64,000 nt of DNA, from positions 11,264,274-11,328,273 of the forward strand of contig CM075862.1 in assembly GCA_037975125.1 (NCBI GenBank). Direction: 5' to 3'. The notes beneath the pieces were generated by a model. That model was not told the origin of the DNA and searched no databases. It saw only the letters and a program-made list of their open reading frames with translations. The stretch's first letter is position 1, and each line of letters starts with the position of its first letter. A program made the translations under genes and the position numbers. Below, in pieces: positions 34,336 through 46,713 of the stretch. This stretch comes from Latrodectus hesperus. Lineage: Eukaryota; Arthropoda; Arachnida; Araneae; Theridiidae.

Positions 34336-35100
34336 AGGAGAAAAGCAAACAGAAATGATCTTAATTTTTCGCAAATAATAGTATTTCGTGCATTAACTTG
34401 CATCAAATCTCGCTAGAAAGAGCAAAAGGTGATGAGAGTAAAGTTAAATCTTAATATAAATAAAAGCAAAAGGTACAAGAACAGTCTCTCTCTGCCTATT
34501 TCACCCTCATCATGTTCAAACTTTATTAAGTTATATTTCAAGTTATATTTCATAAAATTACTTTTGAACAATAGCGAGCTGCTCCAACTTTTTGTAACGA
34601 TAAAAATATGTTGGGATATGATTTTACTACCGGAATCCGAAATAAAACGACTTCCAAGATTTTATTTCATCTTTTGATTTGAAGAATAAATTTAGAATCT
34701 TTATGACACATAAAATTACTTCTCTTTGGGAGACTTATTGATCGTTGAACAGACTGTGCCACACATTTGGCTGATATTAATAAAAACACTTTGATTTATA
34801 TGCCTGTCAGTTCAAATGTGATTTATTGTTTAAATGTTAATGAAGAAAAAATATACAATTGAATTTTTCTAATAGACATTTTAAGGAAAATCGTAGTGTG
34901 ACTAATTGATAAAAATAAAAGCATTCAGCAAAAATAAATACACAAGAAATTCTATGTTGCATTTTAAAATAGTTTATTCACTTGCATTGTTTGCTTCATA
35001 CTGGAAACTTAAAAAAATTTGACTAATAAACTGAAACCAATTATTTTAACTTCAGAACGTTTGTTTCAGTGACGACAAAATCAATTTGAAATTATGTATA
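34336..35100. other. AT-rich intergenic DNA
   Basis: Nothing recognised. The 82-residue frame at 34,429-34,677 lacks domain features. Confidence 0.5.
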
Positions 35101-35107
35101 TAATTTG

Positions 35108-35292
<185 letters not shown>

Positions 35293-35319
35293 TACCGGGA
35301 ATAATAATACCGGAATAAT

Positions 35320-35512
35320 TCTCAGATAGTGGGCCGTATTCGTAATCGCAGGCAAAAAACCCGGAAAAATCTTAAGCCCCCATCCCAACAAACATGTATG
35401 CAAAACGCAGAAATGCAATATTAATTTTCCCATTATTCAACATTGGCTAGTATCTAACCCGGGACCTTTGTTCTGAAGACCACTGTTCTTCCACTTGGCC
35501 ATAGTAAGACCT
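35320..35512 (-). mobile_element. SINE-D (tRNA-derived), antisense
   Basis: The complement reads ATGGCCAAGTGGAAGAACAG (A box) and GGTCCCGGGTTAGATACTAG (B-box region). The downstream GGTTTTTTGCCTGCG / CCGGAAAAATC part is shared with copies at 53,105 (sense) and 54,175 (antisense). Confidence 0.65.
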
Positions 35513-36436
35513 AGGTTTGACATTTTGGGTGGGAATGTCCTTTAAGAAAATATTTCGATAATTCTTTGTGACATTTTCTTCCGAGATTACTGGTGGACTC
35601 CAAGACAAACCATCTTCATACCTCAAGCATAAATAGAATGAAATAAACCAATCAAATGAACCACATGAAATGCAGCTTCCAGCGTTTTCCAATGAATGGA
35701 GATATTAGAGATGAACCGATCTAAAATAACTTGATCATAATTTGCCAGTTTTGTTAAAATAACATGATCATACTTATTTTTTTTTTGTTATGCCCATAAA
35801 CAATATTTGTAAAACCTTTATTATTTAAGCCTATCGAATTTTTGTCTTGATTTGCGTTAAATATGGCAGCGGATATTAATTAAACGCTTACGAAGGTAAG
35901 GTATCAGTCTGACTAACTTAAAATAACAATTATATTTTTCATCTCGAAATTTCGATCTCAGCGTTGTCATTTAAACCACTCTGATTTGAGCTTCCTGTAA
36001 AGTTGCTTATGTTACGGTACAACTAATTTAATTTAATCGATGTAACATTGCGCTCTGAAACTCTTCTTACATCAAGAAAAAAGCACGTAAATATTTTTTG
36101 GAAAAAAAAATATGCTGTTAAAATTTTCATTTATGCATAATCACTAGAATGAAATATTTATTGTATCGCATCCCTAATTCTTTCTATATTCTGGCAGAGT
36201 AAAACTTATAAAAAGTTGAAATTGTTTTGTTTCTGTATATTTTAGCACAGTGTTGTGTACATACATAAGCGTTGATAGGGATACTTAAAATTTATTTAAA
36301 TGAAGACATTTTTTAGCAGGTTTCTCAAACACAAATTGCATTAGATGTTTATCAGCACGATTCCATCTTTGATAGACGACACTTCTTACTTTATCATGAT
36401 TGCAGTTAATCATATTATACTGCATTAATGTCCTAT
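35513..36436. other. AT-rich intergenic DNA
   Basis: Nothing recognised. The 81-residue minus frame at 35,447-35,692 overlaps the SINE-D end and has no domain. Confidence 0.5.
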
Positions 36437-39400
36437 CTCCAGTGAATCATGCTGCTTTCCGTTAAGATCAGCAAGGTGAAGCATCATTTGCCGCGAGCAG
36501 TGATTGGGAAGCTGACCACATTCTCCCTCACTGGGCTACTGGAGCTTCGTGGGTTGGAGACTTGTCGACGTTAATATGTGATGTCCAAAGTCCTTTCACT
36601 AATGTTGCGTGGATGTGGAGTTGGAGTGTGCCAGCTCATATCGTCTTCTAAATGTGGTTCAAAATGAGGAGGCGATTGGTGATAGGCGAGTATTGCAAAC
36701 CCTTTAACATTTAGGTACAGTCCGGGGACTGGGCTACTGGAGCTTCGTGGGTTAGAGACTTGTAGACGTTAATATGTGATGTCCAAAGTCCGCTAATGTG
36801 GCGTGGATGTGGAGTTGGAGTGTGCCAGCTCATATCGTCCCCTGAATGTGGTTCAAAATGAGGAGGCGATTGGTGATAGGCGAGTATTGCAAACCCTTTA
36901 ACATTTAGGTAGAGTCCGGGGACTAGGCTACTGGAGCTTCGTGGGTTAGAGACTTGTAGACGTTAATATGTGATGTCCAAAGTCTTTTCACTAATGTGGC
37001 GTGGATGTGGAGTTGGAGTGTGCCAGCTCATATCGTCTTCTAAATGTGGTTCAAAATGAGGAGGCGATTGGTGATAGGCGAGTATTGCAAACCCTTTAAC
37101 ATTTAGGTACAGTCCGGGGACTGGGCTACTGGAGCTTCGTGGGTTAGAGACTTGTAGACGTTAATATGTGATGTCCAAAGTCCTTTCACTAATGTGGCGT
37201 GGATGTGGAGTTGGAGTGTGCCAGCTCATATCGTCTTCTAAATGTGGTTCAAAATGAGGAGGCGATTGGTGATAGGCGAGTATTGCAAACCCTTTAACAT
37301 TTAGGTACAGTCCGGGGACTGGGCTACTGGAGCTTCGTGGGTTAGAGACTTGTAGACGTTAATATGTGATGTCCAAAGTCCTTTCACTAATGTGGCGTGG
37401 ATGTGGAGTTGGAGTGTGCCAGCTCATATCGTCTTCTAAATGTGGTTCAAAATGAGGAGGCGATTGGTGATAGGCGAGTATTGCAAACCCTTTAACATTT
37501 AGGTACAGTCCGGGGACTGGGCTACTGGAGCTTCGTGGGTTAGAGACTTGTAGACGTTAATATGTGATGTCCAAAGTCCTTTCACTAATGTGGCGTGGAT
37601 GTGGAGTTGGAGTGTGCCAGCTCATATCGTCTTCTAAATGTGGTTCAAAATGAGGAGGCGATTGGTGATAGGCGAGTATTGCAAACCCTTTAACATTTAG
37701 GTACAGTCCGGGGACTGGGCTACTGGAGCTTCGTGGGTTAGAGACTTGTAGACGTTAATATGTGATGTCCAAAGTCCTTTCACTAATGTGGCGTGGATGT
37801 GGAGTTGGAGTGTGCCAGCTCATATCGTCTTCTAAATGTGGTTCAAAATGAGGAGGCGATTGGTGATAGGCGAGTATTGCAAACCCTTTAACATTTAGGT
37901 ACAGTCCGGGGACTGGGCTACTGGAGCTTCGTGGGTTAGAGACTTGTAGACGTTAATATGTGATGTCCAAAGTCCTTTCACTAATGTGGCGTGGATGTGG
38001 AGTTGGAGTGTGCCAGCTCATATCGTCTTCTAAATGTGGTTCAAAATGAGGAGGCGATTGGTGATAGGCGAGTATTGCAAACCCTTTAACATTTAGGTAC
38101 AGTCCGGGGACTGGGCTACTGGAGCTTCGTGGGTTAGAGACTTGTAGACGTTAATATGTGATGTCCAAAGTCCTTTCACTAATGTGGCGTGGATGTGGAG
38201 TTGGAGTGTGCCAGCTCATATCGTCTTCTAAATGTGGTTCAAAATGAGGAGGCGATTGGTGATAGGCGAGTATTGCAAACCCTTTAACATTTAGGTACAG
38301 TCCGGGGACTGGGCTACTGGAGCTTCGTGGGTTAGAGACTTGTAGACGTTAATATGTGATGTCCAAAGTCCTTTCACTAATGTGGCGTGGATGTGGAGTT
38401 GGAGTGTGCCAGCTCATATCGTCTTCTAAATGTGGTTCAAAATGAGGAGGCGATTGGTGATAGGCGAGTATTGCAAACCCTTTAACATTTAGGTACAGTC
38501 CGGGGACTGGGCTACTGGAGCTTCGTGGGTTAGAGACTTGTAGACGTTAATATGTGATGTCCAAAGTCCTTTCACTAATGTGGCGTGGATGTGGAGTTGG
38601 AGTGTGCCAGCTCATATCGTCTTCTAAATGTGGTTCAAAATGAGGAGGCGATTGGTGATAGGCGAGTATTGCAAACCCTTTAACATTTAGGTACAGTCCG
38701 GGGACTGGGCTACTGGAGCTTCGTGGGTTAGAGACTTGTAGACGTTAATATGTGATGTCCAAAGTCCTTTCACTAATGTGGCGTGGATGTGGAGTTGGAG
38801 TGTGCCAGCTCATATCGTCTTCTAAATGTGGTTCAAAATGAGGAGGCGATTGGTGATAGGCGAGTATTGCAAACCCTTTAACATTTAGGTACAGTCCGGG
38901 GACTGGGCTACTGGAGCTTCGTGGGTTAGAGACTTGTAGACGTTAATATGTGATGTCCAAAGTCCTTTCACTAATGTGGCGTGGATGTGGAGTTGGAGTG
39001 TGCCAGCTCATATCGTCTTCTAAATGTGGTTCAAAATGAGGAGGCGATTGGTGATAGGCGAGTATTGCAAACCCTTTAACATTTAGGTACAGTCCGGGGA
39101 CTGGGCTACTGGAGCTTCGTGGGTTAGAGACTTGTAGACGTTAATATGTGATGTCCAAAGTCCTTTCACTAATGTGGCGTGGATGTGGAGTTGGAGTGTG
39201 CCAGCTCATATCGTCTTCTAAATGTGGTTCAAAATGAGGAGGCGATTGGTGATAGGCGAGTATTGCAAACCCTTTAACATTTAGGTACAGTCCGGGGACT
39301 GGGCTACTGGAGCTTCGTGGGTTAGAGACTTGTAGACGTTAATATGTGATGTCCAAAGTCCTTTCACTAATGTGGCGTGGATGTGGAGTTGGAGTGTGCC

Positions 39401-42093
39401 AGCTCATATCGTCTTCTAAATGTGGTTCAAAATGAGGAGGCGATTGGTGATAGGCGAGTATTGCAAACCCTTTAACATTTAGGTACAGTCCGGGGACTGG
39501 GCTACTGGAGCTTCGTGGGTTAGAGACTTGTAGACGTTAATATGTGATGTCCAAAGTCCTTTCACTAATGTGGCGTGGATGTGGAGTTGGAGTGTGCCAG
39601 CTCATATCGTCTTCTAAATGTGGTTCAAAATGAGGAGGCGATTGGTGATAGGCGAGTATTGCAAACCCTTTAACATTTAGGTACAGTCCGGGGACTGGGC
39701 TACTGGAGCTTCGTGGGTTAGAGACTTGTAGACGTTAATATGTGATGTCCAAAGTCCTTTCACTAATGTGGCGTGGATGTGGAGTTGGAGTGTGCCAGCT
39801 CATATCGTCTTCTAAATGTGGTTCAAAATGAGGAGGCGATTGGTGATAGGCGAGTATTGCAAACCCTTTAACATTTAGGTACAGTCCGGGGACTGGGCTA
39901 CTGGAGCTTCGTGGGTTAGAGACTTGTAGACGTTAATATGTGATGTCCAAAGTCCTTTCACTAATGTGGCGTGGATGTGGAGTTGGAGTGTGCCAGCTCA
40001 TATCGTCTTCTAAATGTGGTTCAAAATGAGGAGGCGATTGGTGATAGGCGAGTATTGCAAACCCTTTAACATTTAGGTACAGTCCGGGGACTGGGCTACT
40101 GGAGCTTCGTGGGTTAGAGACTTGTAGACGTTAATATGTGATGTCCAAAGTCCTTTCACTAATGTGGCGTGGATGTGGAGTTGGAGTGTGCCAGCTCATA
40201 TCGTCTTCTAAATGTGGTTCAAAATGAGGAGGCGATTGGTGATAGGCGAGTATTGCAAACCCTTTAACATTTAGGTACAGTCCGGGGACTGGGCTACTGG
40301 AGCTTCGTGGGTTAGAGACTTGTAGACGTTAATATGTGATGTCCAAAGTCCTTTCACTAATGTGGCGTGGATGTGGAGTTGGAGTGTGCCAGCTCATATC
40401 GTCTTCTAAATGTGGTTCAAAATGAGGAGGCGATTGGTGATAGGCGAGTATTGCAAACCCTTTAACATTTAGGTACAGTCCGGGGACTGGGCTACTGGAG
40501 CTTCGTGGGTTAGAGACTTGTAGACGTTAATATGTGATGTCCAAAGTCCTTTCACTAATGTGGCGTGGATGTGGAGTTGGAGTGTGCCAGCTCATATCGT
40601 CTTCTAAATGTGGTTCAAAATGAGGAGGCGATTGGTGATAGGCGAGTATTGCAAACCCTTTAACATTTAGGTACAGTCCGGGGACTGGGCTACTGGAGCT
40701 TCGTGGGTTAGAGACTTGTAGACGTTAATATGTGATGTCCAAAGTCCTTTCACTAATGTGGCGTGGATGTGGAGTTGGAGTGTGCCAGCTCATATCGTCT
40801 TCTAAATGTGGTTCAAAATGAGGAGGCGATTGGTGATAGGCGAGTATTGCAAACCCTTTAACATTTAGGTACAGTCCGGGGACTGGGCTACTGGAGCTTC
40901 GTGGGTTAGAGACTTGTAGACGTTAATATGTGATGTCCAAAGTCCTTTCACTAATGTGGCGTGGATGTGGAGTTGGAGTGTGCCAGCTCATATCGTCTTC
41001 TAAATGTGGTTCAAAATGAGGAGGCGATTGGTGATAGGCGAGTATTGCAAACCCTTTAACATTTAGGTAGAGTTCGGGGACTAGGCTACTGGAGCTTCGT
41101 GGGTTAGAGACTTGTAGACGTTAATATGTGATGTCCAAAGTCTTTTCACTAATGTGGCGTGGATGTGGAGTTGGAGTGTGCCAGCTCATATCGTCTTCTA
41201 AATGTGGTTCAAAATGAGGAGGCGATTGGTGATAGGCGAGTATTGCAAACCCTTTAACATTTAGGTACAGTCCGGGGACTGGGCTACTGGAGCTTCGTGG
41301 GTTAGAGACTTGTAGACGTTAATATGTGATGTCCAAAGTCCTTTCACTAATGTGGCGTGGATGTGGAGTTGGAGTGTGCCAGCTCATATCGTCTTCTAAA
41401 TGTGGTTCAAAATGAGGAGGCGATTGGTGATAGGCGAGTATTGCAAACCCTTTAACATTTAGGTAGAGTTCGGGGACTAGGCTACTGGAGCTTCGTGGGT
41501 TAGAGACTTGTAGACGTTAATATGTGATGTCCAAAGTCTTTTCACTAATGTGGCGTGGATGTGGAGTTGGAGTGTGCCAGCTCATATCGTCTTCTAAATG
41601 TGGTTCAAAATGAGGAGGCGATTGGTGATAGGCGAGTATTGCAAACCCTTTAACATTTAGGTACAGTCCGGGGACTGGGCTACTGGAGCTTCGTGGGTTA
41701 GAGACTTGTAGACGTTAATATGTGATGTCCAAAGTCCTTTCACTAATGTGGCGTGGATGTGGAGTTGGAGTGTGCCAGCTCATATCGTCTTCTAAATGTG
41801 GTTCAAAATGAGGAGGCGATTGGTGATAGGCGAGTATTGCAAACCCTTTAACATTTAGGTACAGTCCGGGGACTGGGCTACTGGAGCTTCGTGGGTTAGA
41901 GACTTGTAGACGTTAATATGTGTTGTCCAAAGTCCTTTCACTAATGTGGCGTGGATGTGGAGTTGGAGTGTGCCAGCTCATATCGTCTCCTGAATGTGGT
42001 TCAAAATGACGAGGCGATTGGTGATAGGCGAGTATTGCAAACCCTTTAATATTTAGGTACAGTCCGGGGATCACCTCTCCCGCTACAAATGTA
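36437..42093 (+). mobile_element. SINE-B with an internal segment expanded into a satellite
   Basis: 36,437-36,532 is the SINE-B head (CTCCAGTGAATCATGCTGC, GTTAAGATCAGCAAGGTGAA, GCATCATTTGCCGCGAGC). The array's final unit passes at about 42,070 into TCACCTCTCCCGCTACAAAT, matching the variant SINE-B 3' end at 8,355-8,380. So head and tail of one SINE bracket the tandem array. Confidence 0.75.
36533..42070 (+). repeat. 198-bp tandem satellite array, 28 units
   Basis: The landmark G/AGGCTACTGG occurs at 36,533, 36,731 and 36,925, then every 198 bp to 41,875 (28 starts; the second interval is 194 bp because of a small deletion). Each unit includes GGCGTGGATGTGGAG, CCAGCTCATATCGTC, ATGTGGTTCAAAATGAGGAG and AGGCGAGTATTGCAAACCC, which align with 8,170-8,370 of SINE-B. 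Units from about 37,120 to 41,060 look identical by eye. The outer ones carry variants (36,925, 41,083, 41,479 and the last). 198 is divisible by 3, but no frame stays open for 60 codons, so it is not coding. Confidence 0.97.
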
Positions 42094-43430
42094 TAATATT
42101 GCTTGCTATGCCAATCGATATACCGTCATCGTCATCGCAGACTATGGAAACAAAGTGTTCACGAACAACGCGCCCTTATAGGGAATACCTTACCAGATCT
42201 CCTGAATCCAAGAATATCCGCATGAATATGATGGATCATCCTAGCCCATAGTTAAGAAATGAAGTTGTACGCAGTCTACAAAAACAGTTCATGAGCATTT
42301 GCTGCAACGTAGTCCATCTTTGCAGCGATCTTGGCTTCAGTTACTCTTGACAGTACATTCACATATGAAGATTTTCAGTGGCATGATTATTGACAAACTT
42401 AGATTTCATAAGCTAACTGAATGCTTTCATATATACCCTAAATACAACCAATTGTATTTAGGACCGACATGTTCGATCGCATCCACCTCAGTTCACCACT
42501 TCACGTGATGACAGGCAAATTGTGCGCATGGCAGTGGCGGATTGCTCTACCACATCCGAACCATAGCACAACATATTTAATCTGTAACGTATCATCCGGT
42601 ATCTTCGGGTACCATTCGAAGCCGTTTACAGGAGAGTGGTCTGTCTGCACGTTCATTGCTTCGTCTACCCTTGACGTAGAACCACAGACGTCTCCACCAC
42701 AAATGGTGCGATGGAAGAAGGATGCGGACGGCAGAATAGAATGAAATTGTCTTTACTGACGAGTCACGCTTCTGCCTGCAGTACCACGATTGTCGCATTC
42801 GAGTCTGGGGACACCGTGGAGCGAAGATGCTGAACTTATGCACCTCCACACTGGTATTGCACCGTGTATTATGGTATGGATTGGTATTGGATATCACTCT
42901 CGCATTCCTCTGGTACACATTGCTGGTACTTTAAACAGCCTGCGCTGCATATCCAAGCTGTTGCAGCCAGTTGTTCTTCCTTACCTTCAGGGCTTGCCCA
43001 TAACCATATTTCACGAGGATAATGCGCGACCACACGTGGCACGCATTGTCCAAGTGTTCTTCATCAATCGCCAGATTAAATTGCTTTCCTGGTCAGCTCG
43101 CTCTTCAGATCTTTCATCGAAAGAAAACATGTGGTCCATGGTTGCTTAACGATTGACCCAGATTACATTTCTAGCTGCCACACCAGATCAACTTTCGCAA
43201 CTTGTGGCAGCTGCTTGGTCTGCTGTACCCTAAGAACACATTCAAAGCCTCTTTGAATCCATGCCGAGGCATGTGGCAGCGGCGATCTCCAACAATGCCG
43301 GCTATTCTAGATACTGATTTTGGTAGGAACCACACTTCTCAAAAGTCTATACATTTAATCACTGATACTTGGTCAACATGTTATCTTCAAAATAAATTTT
43401 GTTGTGATATCTCCTGTTATTCTTGATGTT
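42094..43430 (+). mobile_element. Tc1-like element, decayed
   Basis: It begins directly downstream of the satellite-bearing SINE. The transposase remnant is described separately. Terminal inverted repeats not identified and both boundaries approximate. Confidence 0.6.
42470..43330 (+). pseudogene. Tc1-like transposase, decayed (DDE recognisable)
   Basis: Read across frames: MTGKLCAWQWRIALP / VRMAVADCSTTSEP region at about 42,500-42,560, then SGLSAR and LRLPLT pieces. The first aspartate is in VFTDESRFCLQYHD (about 42,745-42,790). The stretch IMVWIGIGYHSRIPLVHIAG follows. The second aspartate is in FHEDNARPHVARIV (about 43,009-43,050) and the glutamate in SSDLSSKENMWSM (about 43,105-43,140). 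The C-terminus has MPRHVAAAISNNAGYS-like residues near 43,260-43,310. Several frameshifts and a few stops. Confidence 0.8.
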
Positions 43431-44110
43431 GCAATTTGGGTGACCAGCAGTGTGTTTTGTGATTTTATAAATTAGAATTATAGAGAATTTGTTTTTATTT
43501 GCTTTTTATACGTTTTCAATTAATTTCAAATTTTCAATATCGTAACTTCCAATATTTTTGATTTACATAATTATACGATTGTTATATAATTTCGAATATT
43601 ATGATTTCATATTTATATTTTTACAACATGTCACACTAACATCAAAAAATAATTTTATCCAATTGATGAGGATTCATATTATAAAATATAAAGAAATAAA
43701 ACGTGGAAAAACAATGAAATTTATGCATGAAGAAAATAAAAATATACTATTTCTTAAAAATATTTCATTTACTTAATCATGCAATACAACTATATTAATA
43801 ATTTGAATAACATCACTTTTTTTGGAATATCTTAGTCTTTATTTAACCGGGCAGTGGCCCAAACACCTTAAAAAATCTTTTATAATGCTTCCCGGGTAAG
43901 GGTCAACCACTGGGCAATAAAACTAAATGATTAACGAGAATAACGTTTCTACATTTAGTTCTGAAAATTATTTTATTTTTATGACTCTTACTTAAAGTCG
44001 CAAATACAAAAGTCTTAAGTTTTCCAACTTTTTTATAATTTAGAATTAATAACTTAAATAATAAAAGTACATACTTCATTTTCTTTTCGTAACATCCCTA
44101 CATTCAGGTT
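43431..44110. other. AT-rich intergenic DNA
   Basis: Nothing recognised. Confidence 0.5.
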
Positions 44111-44121
44111 CATAATTTTTT

Positions 44122-44490
44122 TTAAATATCTTTTAAGAATTTACAAAATGCGTTGTCATTTATGAAATAGTTTCTGGATCTATGCCACTTGTGTTCTCCA
44201 AGATACGAATTAAATCCATCCTTGATGCGACTAGAATAGATCCGCATTGGTTTTCTCATTGCTGACTTTGTCCTATCTATTGAGTTAACATGAGCAACAA
44301 TATCTTGATTTTTAAATATCAGATTGTGGTTCACATTGAAATGCTTGAACCCTTCACCTTGTAAGCAATCGTGAGACTTCTAACAACCTGATATTATCAT
44401 GATGTTCTCTGCAACACCCATTTAAACTTTAACTTTAAACACATTAAGAAGTTCTCTTTCGTTCGTTTTTCCACCATACGAAAAAGGCAT
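44122..44490 (-). pseudogene. Merlin / IS1016-like (ISXO2-type) transposase remnant
   Basis: The minus strand reads SHDCLQGEGFKHFNVNHNL (about 44,310-44,385), then NQDIVAHVNSIDRTKSAM and SYLGEHKWHR. This follows the 'YxxL...GF.H..VNHS..F.....GAHTN.IE..W......' pattern of ISXO2-like transposases of Merlin elements, with the conserved H and N of VNH kept and the glutamate of the IE..W motif changed to D. About 120 residues of the C-terminal half remain. No ends identified. Confidence 0.6.
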
Positions 44491-44610
44491 ATATTCATTT
44501 CCCTTTCAAGTCCATACCTGCCAACTTTGGAGGAAGAAAAAGTCAGTAGATTCTTCTGATTTGGAGGGAAAATAATCAGGAGACACTACTGGCGACCTAT
44601 TTGCTTGAAA

Positions 44611-44887
44611 CTAAAACGGAGCACAGATGCCGTATAATACTAGATTCAAAATTATGAATTGTTTGGTGATGAAAAAATGCTGCCAAGATGACGTATTGTG
44701 ACGTACGCAATGATGTAAATACTATTGTTGCAAAAATAGAGTTTTGTGCATAATTTTTATAGGTTTCCTATCACGTATCTATCACGTAATAAAAACTATG
44801 TTGCCCGATACAAAAGAAAATCCGCCAAAAAATCACCAAACTCAGAATTTGGCATCCTGGATTATACGGCATCTGTGCCTAAAACGG
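44611..44887. mobile_element. MITE with ~45-bp inverted repeats and 9-bp TSD
   Basis: CTAAAACGG at 44,611-44,619 and 44,879-44,887 flanks a 259-bp element whose ends are GCACAGATGCCGTATAAT (left, from 44,621) and its complement (right, to 44,878). The inversion continues to about 45 bp (TTTGGTGA / TCACCAAA). There is no coding content. A 9-bp TSD fits Merlin or Mutator groups better than Tc1/mariner. A tandemly amplified relative is at 55,840-56,765. Confidence 0.85.
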
Positions 44888-45119
44888 TAGTACCACAAAA
44901 AGTTAATTTTATTCTTTAACTTCTTTTACAACCGCTACATTAAAATCCATCCGTAGAATACTTTCGCTCACTTAAGCATATGCTTCGCCGCTCAGGGCCT
45001 CTCGGTTAAGAAAACAGAGATGGGCATTGTAGGCCTTGGCTCATATGGGCTTTCGTGCCACAGAGTTTAGTTTATAGATAGCACAAATTCTCAGAAAAAA
45101 CTTAAATAGCGTGGAAATC

Positions 45120-45850
45120 GAAATACAGGAAGAACACACGAAAAGAGTCAACACACATCAAATAAAGTGGAGATTCTGAATATTTTCTCTTTCCTTCCAG
45201 TATAGTTCAAATAAATGTCTAGACACTTCAGAACATTCATTGAGATGTAGTGCATCCTTAATTGTATCACTTTTACCTATAGTGCACAGTTAGGAAGCAT
45301 CATAATTATGAGACGGAATAATTAGCTTGCAAGGCAATTATGCACCATCTCCTGACGAAAAACTTCAACAGCAAATCGACGAAGGGCAGATCGGATGCTT
45401 AAGAGAATTCCCTCCAACGCTTTTCTTTAATTTGGTTTTTTTGCCTGGGTCAAAAGTCATTATACACATGTTCTTTCATAACTCACCCGATAACAGAACA
45501 TGAGAAAGGATCCTGTGGAGATTGCAACATTCCGGTTTCCTTTTTTCCAACATATAAGCCACTTCGTTTCCGCAGCGAACTGGAACCCACTGTAGAATAA
45601 AATTTTTATTTAGGGATTCTAGTATACTTAGGGTGGAAATACAATCTTTGCGCATCAGTTGGTTTCCGAGAAATAATAGCCTAAATAGTCTGATAGATAG
45701 CAACCTTATAAAACTCTCATTCCTAGAAATCAGTTGTTGAGTTGTCACCCTTACAACTTCCAACGAATGTTGTGGTAAAGGAGCCGAAGGAAGAATAATG
45801 TGCAAACACATCAGAGAAGACATCAGCTCTCGCACACCAAAATATATTGA
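45120..45850 (-). pseudogene. Non-LTR retrotransposon C-terminal remnant (RNase H domain)
   Basis: The minus strand 45,476-45,835 reads an RNase H-like end: TLSILESLNKNFILQWVPV, then GNEVAYMLEKRKPE (GNE-AD-LAKKG motif). About 45,180-45,300 reads TIGKSDTIKDALHLNECSEV, the HL-x-C-x part of the C-terminal zinc-knuckle region, followed by SRHLFELYWKE. Frameshifted and with stops. Confidence 0.65.
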
Positions 45851-45967
45851 ATTTGTACAGAATTCACAAAAAATAATTCATTCTTTAATCTCATAGTTCC
45901 ATAAGACATTTTCCACATCTAAATGGAAAAAATTTGTATTGAATTGTAAAACCTATAAAGAAAAGTA

Positions 45968-46713
45968 TAATTAAACTCCAATTATTCGAACTCCATCTAT
46001 CCGAGCCACTTTCAGAGTTTCAGAAAAATAAATTGGTGAATACGAGAATGAAAAACTGAAAAAAAAATCCAAGAAAAGGAAAGGAAGAGAAGTGAGAAGA
46101 TGAGAATGACGTGTCACTTGAGAAATTCAAAAAAATTCTTTTGGATATTCCTGAATGTTCAGAAGTGAGTGCTGAAGATATAGAAAAATGAATTATGAAT
46201 CAAAATCTGGATTTTAAAATGCAAATGATGATAAACTTATTGAAAGAGTCGATGAAGAAGATGAGATCTTAATGTCCAAGTGGAAGCAGACACGGGACCA
46301 TCATCTCGTGAAGCATTTGCCGGTTGTGTAACTGCTTTGAAGTGGATGGAACAACAGCCCGATTTGGACCACATGCAAATTCTCATTGTCAAGTGGATGG
46401 ATGATCGACTTGGCTGCTCGAATACGGAGGGAACAGTTTACTCTGACATACGTAATAATTGAAAAAAATGTTCAAGCAATAACTTGCATGTACAGCACTG
46501 TACATATGTACTGTATTAATGTACAGCACTTAACATCCAATAGTGTTGCTTTCTAATTTAATTGATTAAAATTTAATTTTCCTTAAAAATAGTTAATTAA
46601 AATACAATAGTTAATTATAATGGATTATATTTTCAAAAAATCCAACTAACCGAAACTTTGATTGTTCGAATGGGGTCCGGTCCTAATACATTCGGTTAGT
46701 TAGAACACTATTG
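45968..46713 (+). mobile_element. Tigger/pogo-like DNA transposon, internally deleted
   Basis: The ends resemble each other in inverted form: left TATAATTAAACTCCAATTATTCGAAC and right, in complement, TACAATAGTGTTCTAACTAACCGAA, with a TA at each side. Repeated TTCGAA/CCGAA phrases are typical of Tigger-type ends. Only the transposase C-terminus remains inside. Confidence 0.6.
46105..46461 (+). pseudogene. Tigger/jerky-type transposase C-terminus
   Basis: Read across two frames: LEKFKKILLDIPECSEVSAE, then IEK*IMNQN and an acidic stretch, then PSSREAFAGCVTALKWMEQQ and DLDHMQILIVKWMDDRLGC, ending at a stop near 46,461. The 'EAF....AL.W.E.Q' pattern is the usual end of CENP-B/Tigger-like proteins, downstream of the DDE domain, which is missing here. 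Confidence 0.65.

Noticed and set aside
36533..42070. Regular 198-bp repeats considered as CRISPR-like or as a repeat protein gene
   Set aside because: There are no spacers between repeats, the units are contiguous, stops occur in all frames, and the unit aligns with a SINE.
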